NCBI GenBank assembly: GCA_003427395.1
Contig: BFEA01000390.1
Span: forward strand, 1,227,850-1,251,444
Length of the DNA stretch: 23,595 nt
Direction: 5' to 3'
Origin: Chara braunii
Taxonomy: Eukaryota > Streptophyta > Charophyceae > Charales > Characeae
Shown here: positions 1 to 7,642 of the stretch, piece after piece
Layout: every line of letters starts with the position of its first letter
How positions within the stretch are numbered: position 1 is the first letter of the stretch
Position numbers and translations under genes: made by a program
Notes under the pieces: model-generated
What the model was told of the DNA's origin: nothing
The model's input: only the letters and a program-made list of their open reading frames with translations
Databases searched by the model: none

Positions 1-643
1 TTTATCGTCACCACCGATGCGTCAGATTTTGCAGTAGGAGCTGTCCTTTCTCAGGTGTTTCCCTCTCCTCCAGATTCACCTTACCCCCATGTTCCTCCTT
101 TTCCCCCCCCCTCCTGCTGACACTGCTTCTCGACTGACGCCTATCCTACCACCACTTCCCTCCACTGATAGTCCTCCCATTACTTACTCCCCGACCATCG
201 CGGAGGATGGGACTGTCGAGGCTCCTGCTGGGGATTGCCCGATCGCTTTCTACTCCCGTCAGCTACTACCTGCCGAGATAAACTACACTGCCGATGAACG
301 TGAGGTTCTCGCAGTAGTTTACGCTACCCGGCATTGGCGTCATTATCTGCACGGGGCACCCTTCACGGTGCGCACGGACAACTCAGTTGTCCAGGCTTTC
401 CTCACGAAGCCTAAGCTCTCCCCTCGACAGGCACGCTGGTGGCGTGACTTATCCGAGTTCAGTTTCACCACTCAGCCCATCAAGGGTGAAACGAACCGCG
501 TCGCCGATGCCTTGTCCCGCCGTCCTGATCACAATCAGGAACCCATCCATCTTGCTGCCAACTCCATCACCAGTGTTGATCAGTCGGTGATCGACGCATA
601 TCGCACTCAGTACACTGCCTCGATTATCGCGTCATCCACGTGA
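1..643 (+). pseudogene. RNase H domain of Ty3/gypsy pol, frameshifted
   Basis: RNase H degrades the RNA strand of the RNA:DNA hybrid during reverse transcription. The first frame gives TTDASDFAVGAVLSQ, the usual RNase H start with its catalytic Asp. The frame then shifts inside a run of nine C near 103-111 into the 89-643 frame. That frame continues with CPIAFYSRQLLPAE, the Glu-bearing YTADEREVLAVVYA, TDNS with another catalytic Asp, and NRVADALSRRPD at the C-terminal end. Between VLSQ and CPIAFYSRQ lies a proline-rich stretch of roughly 55 to 60 residues that typical Ty3/gypsy RNase H domains lack; element E has the same kind of insert. The C-tract shift could be a sequencing error. The frame is lost again near 640. 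Confidence 0.88.
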
Positions 644-984
644 CACTGCGGAGTGGCAAGACCGTTTCTTCCTACTCCCTCGGGGAGAACGGCCTCGTGT
701 ACTGGCATGGCAGATCTGGTCAGCTAGAACCACGTATCTGCGTTCCCTCCACCGGACAGCTCCGCGTCCAGGCTGTAGCAGAGTTCCATGACCAGGCAGC
801 TGCCGGTCATATGGGTTTCCACAAGANGTTGGCTCGTGTTTGCCGCCTATACGTNTGGCCGAAGTNCNAGGACTTTGTCAAAGCCTACATCCAGGAGTGT
901 CCTACCTGCCAGNAGGTNAACAGTGCGAACCACCTTNNGTATGGGTNACTTCAGCCCCTACCCATACCTGAAGGTCGTTGGTAG
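640..984 (+). pseudogene. Integrase zinc-binding (HHCC) domain, ends at in-frame TAG
   Basis: This segment encodes the linker and N-terminal zinc domain of a Ty3/gypsy integrase. The His pair lies in EFHDQAAAGHMGFHK and the Cys pair in CPTC, the HHCC pattern that stabilises integrase multimers. CVPSTGQLRVQAVAEFHDQ is nearly the same as in element E. About ten N bases in 826-948 leave several residues undefined. The frame ends with a TAG at 982-984, directly before SISMDF, where the family normally has WQSISMDF or similar, so a CAG to TAG change is likely. The next feature continues in the same frame. Confidence 0.85.
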
Positions 985-1182
985 TCTATCTCGATGGATT
1001 TCATTGGTCCCCTCCGCCCACCCACTCAGCGCGGTCATGATGCTATCTTGGTCATCGTCGATCGCTTCACGAAGCGTGCACGTTTTGTTCCGTGCCGCTA
1101 TCGCATTAGCGCTCGTAAGGTCGCCGACATCGTGTTCGACCGAGTCGTGAGAGATCACGGCTTACCTCAGAGCATCATCTCC
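985..1182 (+). pseudogene. Integrase catalytic core, truncated
   Basis: This is the first part of the DDE integrase core, in the same frame as the zinc domain but after a TAG. MDFIGPLRPP carries the first catalytic Asp, followed by HDAILVIVDRFTKRARF and VVRDHGLPQSIIS. The coding sequence stops at the point where the family would show SDRDPRFTS, so the second Asp and the Glu are missing. From 1183 the open frame runs on to a stop at 1285-1287, but those residues come from the adjoining repeat and are not integrase. The fragment cannot be catalytic. Confidence 0.88.
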
Positions 1183-1240
1183 GCAGTCTCTAGATTACAG
1201 GCCCTTGCTACTTCTCTCGCAGTCTCTAGATTACAGGCCC
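1183..1240. repeat. 36-bp direct tandem duplication at the integrase junction
   Basis: A 22-bp sequence beginning GCAGTCTCTAGATTACAG occurs at 1183-1204 and again at 1219-1240, a period of 36 bp. On the minus strand it lies in the N-terminal coding part of the coiled-coil ORF family, and 36 bp is 12 codons, so it keeps that frame. The other R copy (from 2756) has only one clear unit. The duplication marks the boundary between the truncated integrase and repeat R. Confidence 0.8.
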
Positions 1241-2137
1241 TGGCTTCGAACCTTAGTCTCCTTTCGTCTCTTGGTAGTAGGACCTAGAACACTAAAGGTA
1301 TCCTACCGGTATCCCTTTGTGTCTGCCTCCTATCGCCAGATCTATCCTCAACACCCTCTGATCCACTCATGGGCTAGGCAAACGCTGTTTGCACTAATGT
1401 CCTCTCTAGGACCTACCGCAGCATATGTCTGACCGGTTCTAAAAATAATTAAAATAAATTAATATTCGGCGGGTAACCTAGGCTACCGGTCAAGCGACAT
1501 TAAACCACCAGTACTTCCAAAAGTCGCGTAGCGTTAATGCTACGAGGTTTTCGAAAACATACGGGCCACTACAGGAGCGCCCAAATTCATCCAACTAGAA
1601 ACGTTTCTAGTCTATTTTTTCCCGCGGCCCATAGCTGGGCCAAGTACTGGTGGTTTAACAACATCTACTCTAAATGTACACATGCAGTCTACTTCTAATT
1701 TCGATTAGTTTTGTCCAGAAGCGTTGAGAAGAACTAACTATGGTAAATTACAGTCCTACTCTAGGTTGTCTGTTAGGTAATAGCAGTTTCTCAACTAACT
1801 AATCAAAATAAAAATGAACTACTTGTGAGCAGATGTATGCACAATGGGTATAACAATGATGTTCAGTCGAGTTCACAATTGGAATCCCCTTCCCCTCTAT
1901 CCAACGTACCGGTGAGCATCATCAAGTGTTGTGTCTAAGGTGTGCAACGACAGCCCATCCCTGTGCCCAAGACGTATGCTTATGACCAGACTGCCCTTTG
2001 TTTACCCTCGCGTGCAACGAGCATTACGTCTAACTGATCTGGCTGATCAAGAGGAAATTTAAGGACAGCCCCCGAGAGTGCTCAAAAATTATTTAACGTC
2101 GCAATCAAGACGACGATCACAGCCAATAGACAAATCA
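1206..2137. repeat. Repeat R, copy A (932 bp)
   Basis: This segment is repeated at 2760-3693 in the same orientation, with identity above 90% by eye and most differences transitions. Both copies begin TG and end CA, which looks LTR-like. However, the 5 bp outside copy A (1201-1205) and outside copy B (3694-3698) do not match. In addition, the diverged locus at 21360-22290 runs colinearly across the right-hand edge of R. R is therefore better read as part of a larger repeat unit that was partly duplicated. It contains the 159-bp palindromic element at 1500-1658. On the minus strand its right end supplies the last codons of the coiled-coil ORF, and its left end repeats that ORF's first codons. 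Confidence 0.85.
1500..1658. mobile_element. MITE-like palindromic element, TTAA ends, copy A
   Basis: A perfect 17-bp terminal inverted repeat, TTAAACCACCAGTACTT, bounds 159 bp with no coding capacity. The interior holds several smaller palindromes: GTAGCGTTAATGCTAC, GTTTTCGAAAAC, CTAGAAACGTTTCTAG and GGCCCATAGCTGGGCC. The outermost TTAA could be a target duplication of the piggyBac type, which cannot be told from the inverted repeat because TTAA is itself palindromic. No transposase is present. The same 159-bp element sits at the same place in R copy B, so it was inserted before R was duplicated. Confidence 0.72.
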
Positions 2138-2837
2138 GTGGTGTAGCTCCAGCCGCTAGACCAGACGATGAAGCAGCAACAGTTTGAGATAGTGCTTTTA
2201 CCGAGGTACCGCTTGGTGATGGTCCAGACTGAGCGGCATAGGGGCTTGTCATCGCCAAGCATGGCAACGATGGCAAAACTGCTGGCCTGATTCCTGGCCT
2301 GTGCATGGCATTCAGGATTTGGTCCAAGGTGTCCTGGATAGTATCCCGTTCGCTGTCCATGTATGCGAGCATGGACATAATGCGCGCCTTAAGAATCTGT
2401 TCAGAATTACTAAGGGCCGGGTCATCTAACCCCTCTAGTGCAACTTTGTCTGCCTCCCTACGCTCTAGTCCGACACTCCTATCTGTAATCTCTCTCTCTC
2501 TTTTAGTAGCCTGTTTAAGTTCCTCCTCTAGCCTTAAGCGAATCCTTTCTACTTGCAGGAGCTCCATTTGCTCCCGGCTGCGTGGAGGCGGCGAGCTGAG
2601 CTGCAAGCCCGCCATCTCACTAGTGCCAGCTCCTGACATACACGAGATAACATGCGAGCTGGTCTGTTGACCAGTTGTAGTCGCAACAGATGTTGTTGGA
2701 GAAGTAGCCATAGCTATTGCACTAGCTGTTGCTACTGCCAACGCCCGATCTACAACCCTTGCTACTTCTCTCGCAGTCTCTAGATTACAAGCCCTGGCTT
2801 TGAACCTTAGTCTCCTTTCGTCTCTTGGTAGTAGGAC
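2082..2837 (-). CDS. Coiled-coil protein of unknown function, gag N-terminus-like
   Basis: The frame is open from just after a TAG (2838-2840) to a stop at 2082-2084, 251 codons; the first ATG is at 2711, giving 209 residues. I do not recognise the family. The N-terminal part has LLPRDERRLRF; the middle is a charged helix with strong coiled-coil character (RLRLEEELKQATKRERE, then ERREADKVALEGL). A Ser/Ala/Pro-rich part follows, and the C-terminus is hydrophobic (LICLLAVIVVLIATLNNF) and could be a membrane tail. A homologous ORF of similar length lies at 20500-21186: AGLQ, the EEELKQATKRERE region and DQILNAM align with AGLQ, DELQQQLREAAERR and DRILAAL there. That conservation makes this more than a chance ORF. 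The first codons lie in R copy B and the last in R copy A. A gag-like origin is inferred from the LAPRD/LLPRD motif shared with element E gag; a host-derived gene is not excluded. Confidence 0.5.
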   Translation of the reverse strand, partial: VLLPRDERRLRFKARACNLETAREVARVVDRALAVATASAIAMATSPTTSVATTTGQQTSSHVISCMSGAGTSEMAGLQLSSPPPRSREQMELLQVERIRLRLEEELKQATKREREITDRSVGLERREADKVALEGLDDPALSNSEQILKARIMSMLAYMDSERDTIQDTLDQILNAMHRPGIRPAVLPSLPCLAMTSPYAAQSGPSPSGTSVKALSQTVAASSSGLAAGATPLICLLAVIVVLIATLNNF

Positions 2838-3693
2838 CTAGAACACTAAAGGTATCCTACCGGTATCCCTTTGTATCTGCCTCCTATTTTCAGATCTATC
2901 CTCAACACCCTCTGATCCACTCTCATGGGCTAGGCAGACGTTGTTTGCACTAATGTCCTCTCTGGGACCTACTACAGCATACGTTTGACTGGTTCTAAAA
3001 ATAATTAAAATAAATTAATATCCGGCGGGTAACCTAGGCTACCGGTCAAGCGACATTAAACCACCAGTACTTCCAAAAGTCCGGTAGCGTTAACGCTATG
3101 CGATTTTCGAAAACGTACGGGCCACTACAGGAGCGCCCAAATTCATCGAACTAGAAACGTTTCTACTCTGTTTTTTTCCGCGGCCCATAGCTGGGCCAAG
3201 TACTGGTGGTTTAACAACATCTACTCTGAATGTACACATGCAGTCTACTTCTAATTTCGATTAGCTTTGTCCAGAAGCGTTGAGAAGAACTAACTATGGT
3301 AAATTACAGTCCTACTCTAGGTTGTCTATTAGGTAATAGCAGTTTGTCAACCAACTAACCAAAATAAAAATAAACTACTTGTGAGCAGATGTATGGACAA
3401 TGGGTATAACACTGATGTTCAGTCGAGTTCACAATTGGAATCCCCTTCCCCTATATCCTACGTACCGGTGAGCATCATCAAACGTTGTGTCTAAGGTGTG
3501 CAACGACAGCCCATCCCTGTGCCCAAGACGTATGCTTATGACCAGACTGCCCTTTGTTTACCCTCGCGTGCAATGAGCCTTACGTCTGACTGATCTGGCT
3601 GATCAAGAGGAAATTTAAGGACAGCCCCCGAGAGTGCTCAGGAATTATTTAACGTCGCAATCAGGACGACAATCACAGCCAATAGACAAATCA
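2760..3693. repeat. Repeat R, copy B (934 bp)
   Basis: This is the second copy of the sequence at 1206-2137, in the same orientation. It carries the palindromic element at 3056-3214. On the minus strand its left end encodes the beginning of the coiled-coil ORF. Its right end continues without a break into segment X, and this X-R order is also found at the second locus (21360-22290), which argues that copy B is in its original context and copy A is the duplicate. Confidence 0.85.
3056..3214. mobile_element. MITE-like palindromic element, TTAA ends, copy B
   Basis: This has the same 17-bp terminal inverted repeats and the same 159-bp length as the element at 1500-1658. Internal palindromes are shared but vary slightly: TAGCGTTAACGCTA is perfect here and imperfect in copy A, while CTAGAAACGTTTCTA has lost its last base pair. 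No coding capacity is present. Confidence 0.72.
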
Positions 3694-4330
3694 CACCCCA
3701 ACCGGAAATGTTTATAGACGATCTGGGGTGTCTGTACGAGAAATATTTATAGATGGTCTGGGAGCGTCTGCATTAGGACTGGTCTGTCCGCACACCCCTT
3801 CTATCAGCGCAGCAAAGAGCCTCAACGGACAAAGCAGAATGGCCTGCGTGTACTACTCCCATGGGTTGGCATGGTGACCGTGACCCGTGCAGCATAGCCT
3901 ACGTGTACTACTCCCATGGGTTGGCATGGTGACCGTGACCCGTGCTTCGACCAGGGCCCTTCAGAGGCACCGCCCTCTCTTGTCAGATGCGCCACCGGGA
4001 AGAGTGCCGTCTCTCAAGGTAGAGCGCACACGACTCCTCACCAAAGAGAGGACACTCAAGTCACTTCCTCACGGTAAGAAGAGATTGAGAGGGTAGATAA
4101 GGACTGGGAACAACGCACCTGGAGATAGCTGCCCCCAACCACAGATTTCTCACCAATTGGGCCGACATGCATTTCGATGACTGGTCAATAGCCTCGGTAC
4201 CACCCACATCGCAATGCAGTGCCACCTCAGCCAAATGCCAGGTCAGATTACTCTCATCATTATACATACACCCATTGTTGCCACAGCTCCGATGCTGTCG
4301 CCAGAGCCTTCCAGCGGCGGGCCTCTCCAC
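3694..4330. repeat. Segment X, conserved with 21810-22290
   Basis: This non-R segment is matched, with moderate divergence and small indels, by 21810-22290 in the same orientation. The longest shared blocks include GTTGGCATGGTGACCGTGACCC, CACTTCCTCACGGTAAGAAG and GCTGCCCCCAACCACA. No protein is convincing: plus-strand ORFs at 3887-4096 and 21915-22115 share VGMVTVTR and the LKVE region but drift out of frame between, and the minus-strand ORFs differ. It may be a regulatory or untranslated part of the unit that carries the coiled-coil ORF. Confidence 0.65.
3842..3945. repeat. 55-bp tandem duplication
   Basis: A 44-bp core beginning CGTGTACTACTCCCATGGG is identical at 3847-3890 and 3902-3945, a period of 55 bp. 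The second X copy (near 21925) has only one unit, so this duplication is specific to this locus. Confidence 0.85.
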
Positions 4331-4645
4331 CTAGGCCTCGCTCATACAAACCAGCGCCAAAGTATCCTTACTGCACATGAAGCATCGTCAGCGTACCAAG
4401 TACCAATGTCACCGGTGCCAGGTAAGCGGCGATCACGAACCAGCTCCGATACCAAATTGCTAGGAATATGAGTGTGAACGATATACAAAAAACCAAGTTG
4501 CGGAATCACGCAGATGTCCTAGTAGTCGTGTCCAAGCAGAGAGTATACATGCACCAAAAAACCATCCATATAGAGCAACACAATGAAGTAATGAGCCAAT
4601 GTTCAAGCCCATAGGCCACACCAACGCAGTATCCAAAGTCGCTCC
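4331..4645. other. Stretch with no recognisable feature
   Basis: Beyond the end of segment X I see no coding sequence, RNA gene or clear repeat in these 315 bases. The ORFs crossing it are short and show no domain-like composition. Confidence 0.5.
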
Positions 4646-4871
4646 TCTCTGTCTGGCACTCAGCGCCCAGCCTACTCGACCTGAATATCCTACCTACAGC
4701 TGAGTTGACGCAACAGGCTCACTTCGACTCTCGAAGACCAATGTACGTCACTGTCAACACCATAGCTGACCTCCCTTCATGCACCAGGTACATATCTCGT
4801 CACCCCCAGTCAGACCTTGATTACCCCACACTCGCCTCCTTCCCCCATCAGATCGCCCTGCTCACCCCCTG

Positions 4872-4927
4872 GCGCCCAGCAGCCCGGTTACGGCTGCTTG
4901 CGCCCAGCAGCCCGGTTACGGCTGCTT
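4872..4927. repeat. 28-bp tandem repeat, two units
   Basis: The unit starting GCGCCCAGCAGCCCGG occurs at 4872-4899 and 4900-4927 without differences, and a third, broken start follows at 4928. Confidence 0.9.
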
Positions 4928-4945
4928 GCGCCCCGCTGCCCTGCA

Positions 4946-5311
4946 GTGCCCCACTTCACCTTTGTGCGCCCCGTCAGCGCCTTTGGCCGCAGCGCAACAA
5001 AAAGCAGTAGTGCAGCGGCACTTCCACATTGCCCACGCAGGCCAGAATGCCTGGCCTGGGCTGCCTCACTTCTTTTATGGAAGGGGCAGCCTCCTGGATG
5101 TTGAGCGTGGCCTGGCTGGAAGCTTCCAGTGCCCCACTTCACCTTTGTGCGCCACGTCAGCGCCTCTTGCCGCAGCGCAACATCAAGCAGTAGTGCAGCA
5201 ACACTTCCACATTGCCCACGCAGGCCAGAATGCCTGGCCTGGGCTGCCTCACTTCTTTTATGGAAGCGGCAGCCTCCTGAATGCTGAGTGTGGCCTGGCT
5301 GGAAGCTTCCA
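4946..5311. repeat. 183-bp tandem duplication
   Basis: The segment at 4946-5128, starting GTGCCCCACTTCACC and ending GGAAGCTTCCA, is repeated at 5129-5311 with scattered single-base differences. It explains the repeated peptide seen in the plus-strand ORF at 4926-5315, which is therefore not good evidence for a gene. Confidence 0.92.
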
Positions 5312-5720
5312 ATAGCTTCCGGTTGGGCCTCAGTCCCTGCGACCAGACCGAAGCCTACAGTTGAGGGCCTGGGCCCCTTTCACAGTTGGGCACGGGCTGA
5401 GTCTCCGGACTTGGGCTGTTTGCTGCATCTGTGCAGGGCTCCCAGGTAGGTGCGTCGACAGTACTGCTTTTGTATAGGCCGATGGCCTGCTTCTCAATGT
5501 ATCAGCCCTGCTTTGTGTGTATGTGCCCAGGTGCAACTGTCAAGGCCTGGGCCAACTGTACAACGCAGCTTAGTGAGGCTCAAGCGTCCATTCAACCAAC
5601 TGGCGTACTGCAAGAGCCTGAATACCCACATACGAAAGTGTCAAAATTTGGCCTTTGACGAATATTCAGGCCCGCCTTCACTTACGGCAGGCACTTGGGT
5701 TGTCGGGGGCTTTGCCCAGA

Positions 5721-6004
5721 ACATGTATGTCTGATAGCGCCCTGTGAGGGCTTGTTCCTCGCACAATGCAGTAAACCTGATTGACACATCTCACAGAAGG
5801 CCAGACATAATTGAGCCAAATTGAAAGCAGAAATCCAAACAGAATGGGCACCAAATAGAATTGAGCGATACACCAAATCTCTTTATGAAGGAAGCCCTTT
5901 GAAGTTTCAACACCTCCAATCATCAAAGCCACGACAACCGACCACTCCTGGCATCCAGAACTCGCACTCTACTTCCTCGCTCCTACTCATCTAAATAGGA
6001 AGAC
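5721..6004. other. Unassigned spacer with a doubtful minus-strand ORF
   Basis: A minus-strand ORF at 5678-5932 (84 residues) contains a hydrophobic run, YLVPILFGFLLSIWLNY, that could span a membrane. It overlaps the end of the Q repeat, has no recognisable domain and no homologue in the P copy, so I regard it as chance. Nothing else is visible here. Confidence 0.3.
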
Positions 6005-6059
6005 TGTCACACCTGACTCGGCTTGCTTGGTCAGGCACCTGGACGTGACTCCCAGGGTA

Positions 6060-6215
6060 CCCGGGCGTGAAAAGAAAAGAGAGAAAAGAAAAAAGATTTT
6101 CTGCGCTCTCCGAGAGGACCCCAAATCCGGTCTCTTTTCTTCTTTCGAGTGTTGGCTTTCAAGGGGAGGGGATGGGGGATATAAATTGGTTTAAAAAGGG
6201 GTGCCTTAGTGTGAT
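6060..6215 (+). promoter_or_regulatory. Polypurine tract and TATA-like sequence
   Basis: A run of almost pure purines at about 6067-6095 (AAAAGAAAAGAGAGAAAAG) is followed by a G-rich run and by GATATAAATTGG near 6178-6189, a TATA-box-like sequence. In the candidate LTR this could be promoter material read on the plus strand, opposite to element C. The evidence is composition only. Confidence 0.2.
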
Positions 6216-6591
6216 TCTGTTACTTTCTTTTTTATCTCCGATTCTGTGAGGTCCAAGGAAAATGAGCCATAGCGAGATGACAAAATCCAGATTTCACAAT
6301 CACATTGAGACCAAGAAAATATCAGTGTCCAGAAAGCAGCATCGCACCAATATAACTCCAATGGAGAATCGTAACACTCAAAACAGAGCGTCAATGAGAG
6401 CTTGCTCTCGCCATCACCAACATAAGTAGCAAGGCCCTTCTCCCTACTTGGCGCTCGGCGCCCAACCTACTCCCTACACAGCTACTATCTGTCTATTAAT
6501 TGACCATGCAACTGTTGACATCAGCAGCCAACAAAGTACTTGAAGATGTCGACCAATGCAGACCATCGCCAATACCAGGTATGTGCCCTCA

Positions 6592-6610
6592 CATCATCAT
6601 CATCATCATC
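6592..6610. repeat. (CAT)n microsatellite
   Basis: Six to seven uninterrupted CAT/ATC units inside the P repeat. They give poly-His or poly-Ser runs in overlapping ORFs, which are artefacts. Confidence 0.9.
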
Positions 6611-7154
6611 CTTCTCTCTATCCCTCGACTTTCACCCACGTCTTTCCTCTGTACACCCAAAGACAACCCCTGCGCCTTGCTGTACATCCAAGCCTCGGCC
6701 AGCTATGGGGGCTGGGCTATGGCGCTGCCCTCAGCAGCGCCCTTCCTCCTACACAACCGCACGTACGTAGCACCTTGCCTTAGGTGCAAGCAGCAGCCCG
6801 CGAGACTCCGCTCCATCAGCGCTGCCGCTAGCTTGCAAGTGCCCCAATGTCCCTCCAGCCAGCGAGCTCTTTCCTATATGGAAAGAGTGCCTGCCCCGGC
6901 AGCCTGGCTGGGCTGGGCCTGTGCCCAGAAACTTCCAGTAGGCCCCAAGAGGCTGTGCCTCTGCTGTAGTTGCTGGGCTCCGTTCAGTTAGGCTCCTCGA
7001 TTCCTGCCCAGGGCCTGCATTTTAGAAAAGGCCTAGAAGGCCGTGGGAAGTCTTTGCTGTTCAGGCCTGGGTTCCCTCAACCAACTAACACGACACAACT
7101 GCCTGGACCCTAACATATGCAATTGACAGCATTGGGCCTCTCGTGATTTGCTAG

Positions 7155-7177
7155 GCCCGCCTTCACTTAGGGCGGGC
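7155..7177. other. GC-rich hairpin at the end of repeat P
   Basis: A perfect 7-bp stem, GCCCGCC and GGCGGGC, encloses a 9-base loop. The left copy Q keeps the same position, but its right arm is CGGCAGGC, so that stem is weaker. It sits close to the proposed LTR edge. Confidence 0.6.
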
Positions 7178-7267
7178 ACATCTGTATCAGCGGCCCGTCA
7201 CGCCTGCCGAGGAGCCAAATCCTCGCATTCCATCCTCCTTTACTTCGATAGTCCCCTGAGAAGTCTT

Positions 7268-7588
7268 CTAATCTGCAGGCATCTTTCCCTTGAGTTGCCT
7301 TTCATAGCCTGCAATCACTTGAGGTGATGTTCGCTGGAGTTCTTCTCTAGTGAACCACAGAGCTTCAGTGGGATCAATATGGTGTCTGAATCTGACACGA
7401 TATTGCATCCTTGGCTTCAGAGCACGGCCTCTGCTGGGAGGTTTAGGCACTGGCATCATTCGATGCTCCACGATTCCGTCGATGTCGTCTTCACCATCCA
7501 TGGTTGGGGGCAGCATTGACCGTCTGGAGGGAAACTGTGCAGTTTCTGCGAAAGGTGCCAGCTTTGAGGCGTGAAAGACTGGTTGTGT
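7268..7588 (-). pseudogene. Integrase C-terminus with chromodomain-like tail (element C)
   Basis: This continues the integrase after the solo LTR. PVFHASKLAPF is the usual end of the integrase C-terminal domain (compare VFHVSLLRPF in element E). About 40 residues later, GIVEHRMMPVPK and then YRVRFRHHIDPTEALWF resemble a chromodomain or chromodomain-like fold, the part that directs integration to particular chromatin. When the LTR and one target duplication are ignored, the frame joins exactly from PPHLR on the other side. The frame ends in TAG at 7268-7270; in the same frame a further 22 codons stay open to a TGA. The start called at 7624 is an artefact, since those first codons lie in the LTR. 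Confidence 0.75.
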
Positions 7589-7593
7589 GCGGA
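7589..7593. repeat. Target site duplication, left (GCGGA)
   Basis: GCGGA lies immediately left of the solo LTR and is matched by GCGGA at 8934-8938 on the other side. A 5-bp duplication is normal for Ty3/gypsy integration. Confidence 0.9.
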
Positions 7594-7642
7594 TGTTACA
7601 TGCTGCACCTGCAACAGGTTGCACCGGCCCCCTTTCAGGCCC

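Larger units (their letters stand above)
1..1182 (+). mobile_element. Ty3/gypsy retrotransposon pol fragment (RNase H to integrase)
   Basis: This plus-strand fragment starts inside RNase H at the window edge and runs through the integrase zinc domain into the integrase core. It is spread over three reading-frame segments, so it is a dead copy. It ends abruptly after the core motif GLPQSIIS, where the DNA changes to the repeat that starts with a 36-bp tandem duplication at 1183. The rest of the integrase is not found downstream in this window. Sequence similarity to element E (13019-19565) in RNase H and integrase puts both in the same chromovirus-like lineage. No LTR is visible. Whether the break is an insertion or a deletion cannot be told from one side. 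Confidence 0.9.
4650..5720. repeat. Repeat family Q/P, left copy
   Basis: This GC-rich stretch shares ordered anchors with 6420-7193: a CAGCGCCCAGCCTACTC-like block near its left end, TATGGAA followed by a GGCAGCCT/CTGGCTGG block and CTTCCA, a CAAGGCCTGGGCCAACT-like block, and at the right end GGCCCGCCTTCACTTA with an imperfect hairpin. Spacing differs because this copy contains its own internal duplications. ORFs in it are shadows of the repeats. It may be an old LTR or fragment of the family proposed for 6005-7193. Confidence 0.55.
6005..7193 (-). mobile_element. Candidate 3' LTR of element C
   Basis: The stretch begins TGTCACACCTGAC and ends CATCTGTATCA, giving LTR-like TG...CA ends with a partly matching inverted repeat (TGTCACA/TGATACA). 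It lies just downstream, in the minus direction, of the last reading frame of element C, where a 3' LTR is expected. It contains the P copy of the Q/P repeat (about 6420-7193). I could not confirm it with a second LTR, because element C is truncated at its 5' end. A purine-rich stretch lies on the minus strand near 7225-7247 but is not directly adjacent as a polypurine tract usually is. Confidence 0.4.

Noticed and set aside
4926-5315. 129-residue plus-strand ORF with repeated peptide
   Set aside because: The repetition comes from the 183-bp DNA duplication; several other frames are equally open in this GC-rich DNA.
5678-5932. 84-residue minus-strand ORF with a transmembrane-like run
   Set aside because: It overlaps the Q repeat, is not kept in the P copy, and has no neighbour or domain that supports a gene.
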